A DNA stretch of 64,000 nt from assembly GCF_003627965.1 (NCBI RefSeq), contig NZ_RBWE01000001.1, positions 1,202,934-1,266,933 of the forward strand, in the 5' to 3' direction. The notes under the pieces were generated by a model. That model was given only the letters and a program-made list of their open reading frames with translations. It was not told where the DNA came from and did no database searches. The translations under genes and the position numbers were made by a program. Shown in pieces: positions 43,183 through 51,541 of the stretch (position 1 is the stretch's first letter; the number at the start of each line of letters is the position of its first letter). The DNA is from Desulfofundulus salinus. Lineage in GTDB: Bacteria; Bacillota; Desulfotomaculia; Desulfotomaculales; Desulfovirgulaceae.

Positions 43183-44088
43183 TTATAACCAGGCATCAAG
43201 CATCATACTCAAAAAAAGCAGGAACAAGTAGGGGCTGGAAAACTTAAAGAGGAACCAGGCGTTTTGGGGTGTGGGGTGAAGGTATACATAGGTGCTTAAA
43301 CCCAGGGCCGCCAGGCCGGTAATGATTGCGGTAAGGAGGTAAACCATGCCCCAGGACCCAGCAAAATAGATCAGTATGGATAATAAAACCATCAAAATGA
43401 CCGTGCTTAAAAGACAGTGCAGGGCCTTTCTGGCTTCACAGACCACGGGGAGCATGGGAACTTTTACTTTAGCGTAGTCCTCCTTGTAAAAGATGGCCAG
43501 GCTCCATATGTGGTTGGGAATCCATAATACCACCAGGGCGGCAATGAGAAGAGGCAGCAAATCCACCTTACCCGTTACGGCAGTCCAGCCGAAGAGTGCG
43601 GGGAGGCCGCCGGAAAACCCACCCAGGATGATGTTCCAGGAGCTCCTGCGCTTCAACCAGAGGCTGTAAATGCCTACATAACCAATCATTCCGCCCCAAA
43701 GGCAGGCAAATGCAATGGGGTTGACCATCCAGCCAAGGATGAGAGAGGCAACGAAGAGGAACAACCCCCAGTACAGGGCCCGCACCGGAGGATTAATTCT
43801 CCCATCGGGAATGGGCCGTTTGCGGGTCCGGATCATACTTGCGTCCAGATCCCGGTCGATATAACAGCTGACGGCGTTGGCGCCGGCACAGGCTAAAGTT
43901 ACCGCCACTGTCGCAGCCACAAATTGAAACATGGGAATAGGTCCGTTTAGGGCAATCGCCACCATCATGGTAGCCAGTGCCGTAAAGACGAGCAGGACCA
44001 CGGAACGGGGTTTGGTTACTTCCAGGTAAGCCAGGGTCGTAGTCCAAAAATCCGCCCGCACTTTGTTTATACTGGTCTCTATGTTCAC
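43183..44088 (-). CDS. ctaB: Protoheme IX farnesyltransferase (heme O synthase)
   Basis: The 301-residue UbiA-family membrane protein has the prenyl-diphosphate-binding motif NAVSCYIDRDLDASMIRTRK (residues about 75-95) with RPIPDGRI, and the second motif near the middle. About nine membrane helices are visible. It makes heme O from heme B for terminal oxidases. No oxidase or heme A synthase gene lies nearby, which is unusual for an apparent strict anaerobe. Confidence 0.88.
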   Translation of the reverse strand: MNIETSINKVRADFWTTTLAYLEVTKPRSVVLLVFTALATMMVAIALNGPIPMFQFVAATVAVTLACAGANAVSCYIDRDLDASMIRTRKRPIPDGRINPPVRALYWGLFLFVASLILGWMVNPIAFACLWGGMIGYVGIYSLWLKRRSSWNIILGGFSGGLPALFGWTAVTGKVDLLPLLIAALVVLWIPNHIWSLAIFYKEDYAKVKVPMLPVVCEARKALHCLLSTVILMVLLSILIYFAGSWGMVYLLTAIITGLAALGLSTYVYLHPTPQNAWFLFKFSSPYLFLLFLSMMLDAWL

Positions 44089-44173
44089 TTTTACGTTTCC
44101 TCCAATCCAAGTCTACTTATTGCCTATTTTTTTAATAGTTCGTTATATTGTGCATAAATCCTTCTTTAATTGT

Positions 44174-44553
44174 TTTGATCGCTTACCCGTTATCCGCCCG
44201 AACGGGTACATACCGTTGTTGTCTGGACCAGGTTTCCCGAAACGGTACTTGTCAGGTTGCGTGCGGTGCTAAGCATGTACGCCCAGGTATATGTACACCT
44301 CACGGTGACAGGACTGGGCGGTACATTGGTGGAACCCCGGGTTGCCAGACCGGAGGTGGTTCTGGCACAAATTCCGTCCCTCATTGAGTTTCTCGGCGAT
44401 CCGAGGCGCCTCCGTGTACGGCCCGACCCGTTGCTGATGTTCAGGCGCAATCAGGAAGTTTTTTCGAACCTGGAAACAGCGGCGCAGGTTATTCGAGCGG
44501 CCGCGGCCATGGGGGTGACCACCTTGAGGTGGAAGCGGGAGTGCTCCATATAA
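44174..44553 (+). pseudogene. Radical SAM-type (DUF1848-like) gene remnant
   Basis: Translation from 44174 gives RYPPERVHTVVVWTRFPETV, then VYVHLTVTGLGGTLVEP and FLGDPRRLRVRPDPLLMF, a pattern I know from the middle of DUF1848-like proteins. The N-terminal start and the C-terminal cysteine-cluster part are missing; the end (TTLRWKRECSI) is a chance frame. The family name is from memory. Confidence 0.6.
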
Positions 44554-44609
44554 GAATTAACGGCCGGGAAGCCCCGACCACCATTTTAATTGTAGGCGCC
44601 TGGAGAAGA

Positions 44610-44876
44610 TTACTGAGCAAGGTTGGCCTCTTTCAAACGACGGTAAATGTACTGGCGGGCCTCATCGCTATCCGGCTCGTCCAGCGGTTTTAAGCGCATC
44701 AAATCGGGGGACAGGCGGGCCAGAAATATCCCCGGAGCGTTTTTTTCCACCACCAGGTATACATCGCGCTTTGGTTTAACCGGGACGGCATAGTCTCCTT
44801 TGATGGTGGTAAGTACAGGGATTAAATCCCAATTCTCCACGAAAAATTCCACCGCTTCTTCAATGGTAATGTTCAC
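44610..44876 (-). CDS. Hypothetical protein, third gene of the metallo-hydrolase operon
   Basis: The 88-residue acidic protein (MNITIEEAVEFFVENWDLIP at the start) has no family I recognise. It has a beta-rich middle (RDVYLVVEKNAPGIFLARL). It starts 3 bases after the XRE gene stop and is probably co-transcribed with it. Confidence 0.6.
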   Translation of the reverse strand: MNITIEEAVEFFVENWDLIPVLTTIKGDYAVPVKPKRDVYLVVEKNAPGIFLARLSPDLMRLKPLDEPDSDEARQYIYRRLKEANLAQ

Positions 44877-44879
44877 TTT

Positions 44880-45125
44880 TTAACCCTCCTGTTCACTTTC
44901 CAGGTCGCATTGAAGCAGCTGGGCCGGGTCCGCTTTTTCGTAAAAGTGGCGGGAGAATTCCTCGAAACTCAGCCCCAGGGCATTGGCCCATTTCTGGGCC
45001 ACGCATAAACGGGGGTATTGTTGACCTCTCTCGATGGCCAGCAACTCCCGTACGGTAATCCCTACCCGGGTGGCCATGGCTGACGCCGTGAGCCTCTGGC
45101 TTTTTCTTACCTCTTCAAGGCTCAT
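44880..45125 (-). CDS. XRE-family helix-turn-helix protein
   Basis: The 81-residue protein has one Cro/C1-type HTH (RLTASAMATRVGITVRELLA, IERGQQYPRL). The start overlaps the end of the metallo-hydrolase gene by 4 bases (ATGA). It may autoregulate the operon. Confidence 0.8.
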   Translation of the reverse strand: MSLEEVRKSQRLTASAMATRVGITVRELLAIERGQQYPRLCVAQKWANALGLSFEEFSRHFYEKADPAQLLQCDLESEQEG

Positions 45126-45970
45126 TCCTCACCACCCTCTCTCAGGGGCAGGGTGAAACTGGCGCCGGCCGGCGCAAAATGGAAGACGGGACCGAAAATA
45201 GCGGCAAGACGGGCTGCGACAGGCAGGCCGGTGCAGTGGTTGGCCGCCAGGAACTTCAGGTCGAGGTTCTGCAGGTAGGCTATGGTAGCCTCCTGTTGTT
45301 CTTTAGGTGCCGGTCCCAGGTGGGTGCCGCCGATGATGCCGTATATGCGGTCGACGCCGGTTACCTGCCGCGCGTGTTCCACGATATTCACCACTCCCGC
45401 GTGGGCACATCCCAGGATTATCACTACCCCCTCTTCCGTAACGCAGTACAGGCTCATGTCATCACGAAAGGGATCGGGCACCCTGTGGCCGTTTTCCAGG
45501 CAAAAGAGGCGGCTGTCTCCCTTTTCGAAAGTGGTCTTGCGCGGGACTTCACCGCTGACCCACAGTCCGGGCGCGATTTGCTGCGGTTCCTGCTCAAAGA
45601 TGAAATCTGCGCCCAGGCTTTCCAGTTCCTTCCGTCGGAATGGCACTCCGATGTACTGTTCCTGGGGCTGGGAAACGTAGTGCAATGCAAAAAAGTCGGG
45701 ATGGACGTAGACGGGCAAACGGCCCCGCAGGCGAAGGAAATCCCGCATGCCTCCGCTATGATCGTAGTGGCCGTGGCTCATTACCAGGGCGTCGACCTCC
45801 TGCAGGTTGATCCCCAGGGCGGCGGCGTTTGCCAGGATATTTCCTCGTTCACCGGTGTCTAAAAGAACCTTTGTTCCGGCCGTTTCCACCAGCAGGGCCA
45901 AACCCCATTCTCCCGTCAAACCCAGGGGCAGGCCTACGGTATTTTCGCTTAGAACGGTTATTTTAACCAT
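45122..45970 (-). CDS. Metallo-beta-lactamase-fold hydrolase
   Basis: The protein of about 282 residues has the metal motif MSHGHYDHSGG (about 63-73), later GCAHAGVVNI (about 190) and the terminal NHCTG (about 250). This spacing matches the subgroup named after the 7,8-dihydropterin-6-methyl-aminobenzene phosphate synthase-like hydrolases. ATG 45970 (MVKITVLSEN) is chosen over the GTG four codons upstream. It heads the operon with the XRE and hypothetical genes. The true substrate is unknown. Confidence 0.82.
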   Translation of the reverse strand: MVKITVLSENTVGLPLGLTGEWGLALLVETAGTKVLLDTGERGNILANAAALGINLQEVDALVMSHGHYDHSGGMRDFLRLRGRLPVYVHPDFFALHYVSQPQEQYIGVPFRRKELESLGADFIFEQEPQQIAPGLWVSGEVPRKTTFEKGDSRLFCLENGHRVPDPFRDDMSLYCVTEEGVVIILGCAHAGVVNIVEHARQVTGVDRIYGIIGGTHLGPAPKEQQEATIAYLQNLDLKFLAANHCTGLPVAARLAAIFGPVFHFAPAGASFTLPLREGGEE

Positions 45971-45982
45971 CACCCTATGCAC

Positions 45983-46418
45983 CCCTGCAATTAGGATTTA
46001 CAAATGACTTTTCTAGGCTAACTGTAACACTCATTGCTTCTGCAGTCAACTGTTGGAGAACGGTAGTCTGCTCGGCTCAAGGTCGCTCGCTTCGTGCAAA
46101 ACGGCGGCCATTTTGTCCGCTGTTAGTGGCGCTGAATGCGTCATGGGCGCCTACTTAAATTTTACACGGCCAGAACGGTATCGGTGACCGCCCGGGCGGG
46201 CAAAAATCCCCAGAATTTGGGAGATGCTCTTGCACAGGGCTCACCCGATGATCACCCTGTTTACAGAAATATCCCATTCCTTTTAAAATTTGAGCATAAA
46301 TCCGCAATATTGTTCGAAAAAGGAAGGTAATGGCCATAATTAACGTTTGCTCGTAAGTACAGGCCTTTGATAAAGTTATAATAATCTACCATAAGCTTTT
46401 GCGGGGGGAGGAAGCCGC
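45983..46418. other. Intergenic region with a promoter-like block shared with acsA
   Basis: No gene is supported here. Bases 46324-46386 (around TGGCCATAATTAACGTTTGC and TAAAGTTATAAT) align with 51731-51795 upstream of acsA. A TATAAT lies at about 46376-46381. The rest (46020-46200) contains GC-rich sequence with no clear structure. Confidence 0.5.
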
Positions 46419-47663
46419 GTGGAAGCAATAGCGGCCAGCAAGCTGGATCCAACCTTCATGAGCGAGGTTGTCTCAAAGTTCAGGACGGACAAGGAGCCGA
46501 CGGATCTTTACAACTGCCTTACCTGCGGCATGTGCAGTGCCGGTTGCCCCTATAACGGTGTGCACGACCATGCCGACCCGCGCAAGTTTATCCGCCAGGT
46601 AGCCCTGGGGATGCGGGACGAGGTGCTTGCGTCTACTTTTATCTGGGCCTGTACCATGTGCGGGCGCTGTACCTTCCACTGCCCGATGAATGTGGATATT
46701 GCCGGTCTGGTGAGAACCATTCGTGGTAATTTTGGCCTGCGGGCACCTGGCTTCTTGCAGGACGTGGTGGATGCGCAGATCCGTACCGGTAACCAGATGG
46801 AGGTAACAACGGAAGAGTACCTGGAAACCCTGGAGTGGATGGAGGAAGAGCTGCAACAGGAAGTGGGGGATCCCAATGCCAGAATACCCGTGGACCAGGA
46901 AGGGGCAGAGTTCCTCTTCATGTGGGACCCCCGGGAAATCAAGTACTACCCCCAGGATGTGCAGAGCATTGCCAAAATTATGTGGGCCGCAGGGGCCAGC
47001 TGGACGGTCAGCAGCCGCTGGTGGGACGCCACCCACTATGCCCTGTTCAATGGTGATGACGAGGCATCGACCGTTATGGTACGGCGTACGATGGAAGAGT
47101 TTGAACGCCTGAAAGTGAAAGAAGTGGTCATTACCGAGTGTGGACATGCTTTCCGGGCGCAGCGGTGGGGGCGTAAAGTGTGGCTTAACGCCGACTACCC
47201 CGTGCGCAGCTTTGTCCAGCTGCAGGCCGAGTGGATCAGGGAAGGACGTATCAAACTTGATCGCACCAGGAACACCGAACGGGTGACCTTCCACGATCCC
47301 TGCAACCTGGTGCGCAAAGAGGGAGTTGTGGAAGAACCTCGCTATTGTCTGCAGCAGGCGGTCATGGACTTTGTCGAAATGTGGCCCAACCGGCAGTACA
47401 ACTATTGCTGCGGCGGCGGTGGCGGCCTGCTGGCCATGGGTAAAGATATTTACCCCTACCGGATGGCCAAGGGTAAGCTGAAAGCCGAGCAAATCAAAGC
47501 CACCGGTGCCAAAATCGTGGTGACACCCTGCCACAACTGTTACGACCAGCTGAACGACATCATTAAGTACTACAAGCTGGACTGCAAGGTAAATCATATT
47601 CACCACCTGGTGAGCAACGCCCTGATCTTGCCCAGCAAAGCGGAAAGGGAGCAATTGAAATAA
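46419..47663 (+). CDS. HdrD/GlpC-like iron-sulfur protein
   Basis: The 414-residue protein starts at GTG 46419 after GGGGGGAGGAAG. Two [4Fe-4S] motifs lie near the N-terminus: CLTCGMCSAGCP (about 35) and CTMCGRCTFHCP (about 78). Two CCG-type halves follow (TECGHAFRA about 240; YNYCCGGGGGLL about 325; VVTPCHNCYDQL about 365). Such proteins carry out heterodisulfide-reductase-like or quinone-linked electron transfer. With acsAB nearby and a shared upstream sequence, a link to Wood-Ljungdahl electron flow is plausible. No membrane subunit is adjacent. Confidence 0.85.
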   Translation: MEAIAASKLDPTFMSEVVSKFRTDKEPTDLYNCLTCGMCSAGCPYNGVHDHADPRKFIRQVALGMRDEVLASTFIWACTMCGRCTFHCPMNVDIAGLVRTIRGNFGLRAPGFLQDVVDAQIRTGNQMEVTTEEYLETLEWMEEELQQEVGDPNARIPVDQEGAEFLFMWDPREIKYYPQDVQSIAKIMWAAGASWTVSSRWWDATHYALFNGDDEASTVMVRRTMEEFERLKVKEVVITECGHAFRAQRWGRKVWLNADYPVRSFVQLQAEWIREGRIKLDRTRNTERVTFHDPCNLVRKEGVVEEPRYCLQQAVMDFVEMWPNRQYNYCCGGGGGLLAMGKDIYPYRMAKGKLKAEQIKATGAKIVVTPCHNCYDQLNDIIKYYKLDCKVNHIHHLVSNALILPSKAEREQLK

Positions 47664-47734
47664 TATCCTGTTTCATGGTGAAAGGCGGGTGATGGGAGTT
47701 ATCCAAAACTTTTTAATTTGGATTTCGTAAAATG

Positions 47735-47876
47735 GCCGGGGGAAAATTCTCCTGGTCGTTCCGGCAAGGGAGACCTGCCCTTACCCCTGCCGGAAACCTC
47801 CCTTCAAAGGGCACATTACCATCCCACAATGATTTAGTCTGGCCCCGGTACGTACGTTTTTGCCGGGCTTTTTTTT
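47735..47876 (+). ncRNA. F-type C-rich hairpin RNA with terminator, copy 2
   Basis: TTCTCCTGGTCG leads to hairpin TTCCGGCA.../...TGCCGGAA, then AACCTCCCTTC (47795-47805), CCATCCCAC, and a terminal stem GCCCCGG/CCGGGC (one bulge) with T8 (47869-47876). It matches copy 3 at 56.3 kb closely in the single-stranded parts, while the hairpin arms differ by compensating changes. Confidence 0.6.
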
Positions 47877-48015
47877 GCACTTCGGGGTGTGATCCGGGCA
47901 GCGGCAAGGATACCGCATTGATCAGAAAAACAACTTCTGCGGTTGGAGCTATTGCTTCTTTGCTTACGGGATGTTAATATGGACATATGTAAAGTTAGAT
48001 CGAGGGCTGGAATGT

Positions 48016-49374
48016 ATGAATGTCACAGCTGAGCAAAATATTATCCCGGTTATTTTAAACAGCATTAGTGATGGTGTTTTTACAATTAATTCCGATTGGC
48101 GCATCACTTTTTTCAACCGTGCTGCGGAGGAAATTACCGGGGTGTCCCGGGGAGAAGCCGTCGGGCGTTTTTGCTGGGAAGTTTTTCGGGCCAGTATTTG
48201 CGAGAGGGAATGTGCGTTAAAACACACCCTTGAAACCGGTTGTCCGGTAGTGAACAGGGCTGTTTATATTGTCAATGCTTACGGTAAAAAGGTTCCCATC
48301 AGCATCAGTACCGGTATATTGAGGGATGAGTACCAGCAGGTGATTGGCGGTGTGGAAACCTTCCGGGATCTCTCCCTGGTGGAGGAATTACGCAGAGAAT
48401 TGCGGGGGCGGTATACTTTTGCCGATATCATTAGCAAAAACCACCGGATGCAACAAATTTTCTCCCTTCTTCCGGACATAGCGGAAAGTGATAGCACGGT
48501 GTTAATTGAAGGGCCGACCGGTTCGGGAAAGGAACTTTTAGCACGAGCCATACACAATTTAAGCCCTCGCAGGGACAAACCCCTGGTGGCCGTAAATTGC
48601 GCCGCCCTTCCTGATACCTTGCTGGAATCTGAGCTTTTCGGTTATGAGGCAGGGGCCTTTACTGATGCCAGAAAAAGTAAACCAGGCCGTTTTGCCCGTG
48701 CCCAGGGGGGCACCCTTTTTCTTGATGAAATTGGCGATATTTCTCCGGCTCTGCAGGTTAAACTCCTGCGGGTTTTACAGGAAAAAGAGTTTGAGCCCCT
48801 GGGTGCGGTGCGCCCGGTGAAGGCCGATGTGCGGATACTGGCAGCTACCAATAAAGATCTGGCCGAGCTGGTGGAAAAGGGGTTGTTTCGTCAGGATTTG
48901 TACTACCGGATCAATGTAATTAAAATTACGTTACCCCCCTTATCCGAACGTAAGGAAGATATTCCCTTACTCGTAGAGCATTTTATCGACAGGTTAAACA
49001 TTCTGCGGGGTAAAGCCATTGACGGGATTTCTGAAGAAGCCCTGGCCCTGTTATGGCAGCACGACTTTCCAGGAAATATCAGGGAACTGGAAAACATCAT
49101 CGAACATGCCTTTATCCTGTGCAAAGGCGGGCTCATTAAGCCGGAGCACTTGCCCGCTTATCTACAGGCCGTTTCTGACCGCTCCTGTTCCGGGAAAGGC
49201 AAAACCTTAGCCGAAATGGAAGCCCGGATGATTTATGAGGCGCTTGTTCGGAACCAGGGAAAACGCAGTCTGGCGGCCAGGGAACTGGGTATTGATAAGA
49301 CCACGCTGTGGCGGAAAATTAAGCGATATGGCATAAAGATTCCAGCCAGTGACCATTTAAACAGGGTAGAATAA
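48016..49374 (+). CDS. Sigma-54-dependent activator with PAS sensor
   Basis: The start is ATG 48016; the longer frame upstream has no RBS. Residues 1 to about 125 form a PAS domain (ISDGVFTINSDWRITFFNRA) with Cys (CWEVF...CERECAL) that might bind a metal or sense redox. The AAA+ domain follows: Walker A EGPTGSGKELLA, the sigma-54 contact loop GAFTDA (variant of GAFTGA) and Walker B GGTLFLDEIGD. A Fis-type HTH ends the protein (LAARELGIDKTTLWRKIKRY). A sigma-54-type promoter lies 150 bases downstream, ahead of the NifX-like cluster, and is its likely target. Confidence 0.9.
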   Translation: MNVTAEQNIIPVILNSISDGVFTINSDWRITFFNRAAEEITGVSRGEAVGRFCWEVFRASICERECALKHTLETGCPVVNRAVYIVNAYGKKVPISISTGILRDEYQQVIGGVETFRDLSLVEELRRELRGRYTFADIISKNHRMQQIFSLLPDIAESDSTVLIEGPTGSGKELLARAIHNLSPRRDKPLVAVNCAALPDTLLESELFGYEAGAFTDARKSKPGRFARAQGGTLFLDEIGDISPALQVKLLRVLQEKEFEPLGAVRPVKADVRILAATNKDLAELVEKGLFRQDLYYRINVIKITLPPLSERKEDIPLLVEHFIDRLNILRGKAIDGISEEALALLWQHDFPGNIRELENIIEHAFILCKGGLIKPEHLPAYLQAVSDRSCSGKGKTLAEMEARMIYEALVRNQGKRSLAARELGIDKTTLWRKIKRYGIKIPASDHLNRVE

Positions 49375-49409
49375 CGTTGCATTCTGCAATGGTTCAGGTG
49401 GTTAATCCG

Positions 49410-49430
49410 GGTGCATTTTGCACCTTTTTT
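49410..49430 (+). terminator. Rho-independent terminator
   Basis: Stem GGTGCA/TGCACC with loop TTT is followed by TTTTTT, 36 bases after the sigma-54 activator. Confidence 0.85.
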
Positions 49431-49522
49431 GTTTTGCCCCAATATTATCAGCCGGAAGGAACGTTCGGCTAAAGCCAGGGGCAGCTATTTTATCCCGATT
49501 TTTTAGAGGCAGGTTGTTTTGT

Positions 49523-49538
49523 TGGCATAAGTTTTGCA
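49523..49538 (+). promoter_or_regulatory. Sigma-54-type (-24/-12) promoter
   Basis: TGGCAT-AAGTT-TTGCA has GG and GC separated by exactly 10 bases, as required for sigma-54 RNA polymerase. It points at the NifX-like/DUF5320 genes; the palindromic element 49577-49875 would be in the transcript leader. Confidence 0.7.
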
Positions 49539-49576
49539 ATCAAAAGTTACGAAAGGGTAAACAGTTTTAGTAAAAG

Positions 49577-49875
49577 TTCAGTAAAACCGCCGTTAACTGC
49601 AAAGGAACGGCGTTGTCTAGAGCGAACGATTTTGCGGAGCGCCGGTAACAGCACCCGGTGAAGCGAGGCTGCCGGCTCGGCTCTCGAGGACGCATGATGA
49701 ACTGTTCGGAAGAAGACTCCGAAAACATATTAAGTCAGGATGTAATAACGAAGAATGATTAGTGGCGGGCAATCCGCAGAGAGCCAGAGCCGGCCCGAAG
49801 CGAGCCGCGGTGCGCATCTTACGCGGAGCATATGAGTAAGCGGGACAACGCCGTTCCTTAAGCGGGTTGACTGAA
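49577..49875. repeat. M-type palindromic element, copy 1 (about 300 bp)
   Basis: The ends form a long imperfect inverted repeat: GTTCAGTAAAACCGC with AAGGAACGGCGTTGTC on the left, and GACAACGCCGTTCCTT with GCGGGTTGACTGAAC on the right. A nested 15-bp palindrome (GCCGGCTCGGCTCTC/GAGAGCCAGAGCCGGC) lies inside. No protein is encoded. Its end sequence is shared with the elements at 57974 and 60519. MITE-like mobile DNA or a structured RNA are both possible. Confidence 0.65.
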
Positions 49876-49924
49876 CACTCACCTGTTTTAAAACAGGCTC
49901 TAATCTAACGGGGTGTAACGGTCA

Positions 49925-50299
49925 ATGAGAGTTGCTCTCGCCAGGTGGGGCAATCGCATATCTCCCCTCTTCGATGTGGCTCAAGAAACGCTGATGGTGG
50001 AAATCAGCCGGGGACGGCTCATTTCTCGAAGGCAAGTAAGGCTGGATGATTTGGGCTGGCCTTCCCGGGCTGAGCAATTGGTTTGTCTGGGTGTAAGAGT
50101 ACTTATTTGCGGCGGCATAAGCAACTTTCTTTATCATCAGGTAGTCGCCCGGGGAATACAGGTAATTCCCTGGGTGACGGGTGATGTGGAGGAAGTTTTA
50201 CAGGCCTATCTTCAAGGCCAGTTAAACCAGGAAAGATTTGCCATGCCCGGTTGCCGCAGGTGGCGGCATCGCCACCGCGGGGGGCGGTGGGGGAGGTGA
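49925..50299 (+). CDS. Dinitrogenase FeMo-cofactor-biosynthesis (NifX/NafY-like) domain protein
   Basis: The 124-residue protein has the PF02579-like pattern: MRVALARWGNRISPLFDVAQ, later VLICGGISNFLYHQVVARGI and IPWVTGDVEEVLQAYLQG. The C-terminus is a Gly/Arg/His-rich tail (GCRRWRHRHRGGRWGR) that could bind metal. No nif structural genes are near. Such proteins often occur with DUF5320 proteins in anaerobes and may carry Fe-S or Mo-Fe-S clusters. It is the first gene downstream of the sigma-54 promoter. Confidence 0.85.
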   Translation: MRVALARWGNRISPLFDVAQETLMVEISRGRLISRRQVRLDDLGWPSRAEQLVCLGVRVLICGGISNFLYHQVVARGIQVIPWVTGDVEEVLQAYLQGQLNQERFAMPGCRRWRHRHRGGRWGR

Positions 50300-50305
50300 A
50301 AACAA

Positions 50306-50512
50306 GTGCCCGGGTTTGATGGAAGTGGCCCCCGGGGAGCCGGTCCCATGACCGGTCGAGGTCAGGGCTATTGCATCGTTCCCTTAACGGGAGGCTTGTC
50401 TCAGATTCCTGCCATAAGGCCGTCTAAAGCTAAAGGTGGCAGGGGTAGGAGGAAGTTTCTTTTTGAACTCTGCACTTACGGGAGAAAAAACAAAAACAGG
50501 TTTATGGGTTAG
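50306..50512 (+). CDS. DUF5320-like protein (68 aa)
   Basis: GTG 50306 follows GGGGGAGGTG. The product opens with the DUF5320 hallmark MPGFDGSGPRGAGPMTGRGQ and has a single Cys just after it (GYC). The C-terminal part is basic and lacks the usual helical tail. It lies between the NifX-like gene and another DUF5320 protein, in one operon. The function is unknown. Confidence 0.75.
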   Translation: MPGFDGSGPRGAGPMTGRGQGYCIVPLTGGLSQIPAIRPSKAKGGRGRRKFLFELCTYGRKNKNRFMG

Positions 50513-50526
50513 GAGGTTGATGTGAA

Positions 50527-50874
50527 ATGCCACGTGGAGACAGAACGGGTCCCTGGGGTATGGGTGCGATGACCGGCAGGGCGATGGGGTACTGTGCCGG
50601 GTACAGCGTGCCCGGGTTTGCCAGTGCGCCGGGGTGGTGGTGCCGTCCCCGCCGGGGTTCCGGTTGGGGTGCGGGGCGCCGTAGCCGTTTCTGGTGGGGT
50701 GGTTTTCCCCCGGCGACTGGTACGCCGTATGTGCCCTATTTCCCGGCTCCTCCTGAAAATGAGCCCGGTGTGTTAAAAGCGCATATTTCCCATCTCGAAA
50801 ATATCTTACAGGCATTTAAACAGCGCCTGGAGCAAATTCAAGAGAGGAGCAAAGGACAAACGGAACAGGAATAA
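50527..50874 (+). CDS. DUF5320 protein (115 aa)
   Basis: ATG 50527 follows TTAGGAGG. It opens with MPRGDRTGPWGMGAMTGRAM, then a Gly/Trp/Arg-rich low-complexity stretch, and ends with a coiled-coil-like helix (LKAHISHLENILQAFKQRLE). This architecture is typical of DUF5320 proteins that accompany NifX-like and Fe-S assembly ATPase genes. The function is unknown. Confidence 0.85.
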   Translation: MPRGDRTGPWGMGAMTGRAMGYCAGYSVPGFASAPGWWCRPRRGSGWGAGRRSRFWWGGFPPATGTPYVPYFPAPPENEPGVLKAHISHLENILQAFKQRLEQIQERSKGQTEQE

Positions 50875-50883
50875 TCAAGCAAA

Positions 50884-50915
50884 GCCGGTAGTGTTAAAGC
50901 TGCCGGCATATTTTT
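50884..50915 (+). terminator. Rho-independent terminator
   Basis: Stem GCCGGTAG/CTGCCGGC followed by ATATTTTT, ending the NifX-like/DUF5320 operon. Confidence 0.85.
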
Positions 50916-50952
50916 ACCGGACTAACTACAGGCATTTTATGCCAATCTGTTA

Positions 50953-50982
50953 TTGACAATAGTTCATATATCCCTTTAAAAT
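50953..50982 (+). promoter_or_regulatory. Sigma-A-type promoter of the Fur-family gene
   Basis: TTGACA (50953-50958) and TAAAAT (50977-50982) are 18 bp apart, about 55 bases before the start codon. Confidence 0.7.
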
Positions 50983-51037
50983 AACATATGACCAAAAGCC
51001 ACGGACAGCTGTCTTAAAAAGAAAAGAGGTGGGTTCC

Positions 51038-51541
51038 TTGGAGAAAGGAACGGCCGCAAAAATCGAACGGTTGAAAAAGAATGGATTGCGTTTAACTGTT
51101 CAGCGGGAAGTGATTTTAAACGCTTTAATAGCAAAAAGTAATGAACATCCCAGTGCGGAAGATTTATTCGAGGAAGCCAGGCAAAAATGCCCCGGCATCG
51201 GGCGGGCTACCGTTTACCGTACGTTAAGGCTTTTCCACCGGTTGGGTTTGGTACGTCGCCTGCAGCTTATGGACGGTTCCTTCCGTTACGAAATAAACGG
51301 TGATCCCCATGCCCATTTCATTTGCCTGGGCTGTGGCCTGGTTTTTGAACTGGAAGCCTCACCGGTGGTGGAATTGTCTCCTTCCCAAAGACAGGATTTT
51401 CAAATTATCGGTGCCTCCTTAAAGCTCTTTGGTTTTTGTTCGCAATGCCACGCGCAGGGGCAAAAAGTGCCGTCCTTTGATCCCCCCGGGGCACAGGTAG
51501 TGGCGGAACAGGGGATGAACAAGGGAATATCTGGTGGTTAG
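51038..51541 (+). CDS. Fur-family metalloregulator
   Basis: TTG 51038 is favoured by the AGAGGTGG about 5 bases upstream; a GTG nine bases earlier is the alternative. The 167-residue protein has the Fur winged helix (NGLRLTVQREVILNALI, GIGRATVYRTLRLFHRLGLV), the HAHFICLGCG metal/Cys site (about 91-100) and a second Cys pair FCSQC (about 137-141). Family members sense Fe, Zn, Mn, Ni or peroxide; the subtype cannot be fixed by eye. It lies just upstream of acsA-acsB, whose enzymes need Fe and Ni. Confidence 0.88.
   Translation: MEKGTAAKIERLKKNGLRLTVQREVILNALIAKSNEHPSAEDLFEEARQKCPGIGRATVYRTLRLFHRLGLVRRLQLMDGSFRYEINGDPHAHFICLGCGLVFELEASPVVELSPSQRQDFQIIGASLKLFGFCSQCHAQGQKVPSFDPPGAQVVAEQGMNKGISGG

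Noticed and set aside
46136-46330. Short plus-strand reading frame in the 46 kb intergenic gap
   Set aside because: No RBS, no recognisable family and atypical composition; it overlaps the promoter-like block shared with acsA.
46473-47654. Long minus-strand frame of 393 codons opposite the HdrD-like gene
   Set aside because: The plus strand encodes complete Fe-S cluster motifs; the minus frame is a His/Gly-rich shadow.
47735-47876. F-type RNA as 6S RNA
   Set aside because: No long bottom stem enclosing a central open bubble; instead there is one perfect hairpin plus a terminator, in three copies.
49577-49875. CRISPR array or rRNA/tRNA-like gene in the structured 49.6-49.9 kb region
   Set aside because: No regularly spaced direct repeats, no tRNA cloverleaf and no rRNA core sequences; the structure is explained by nested palindromes.
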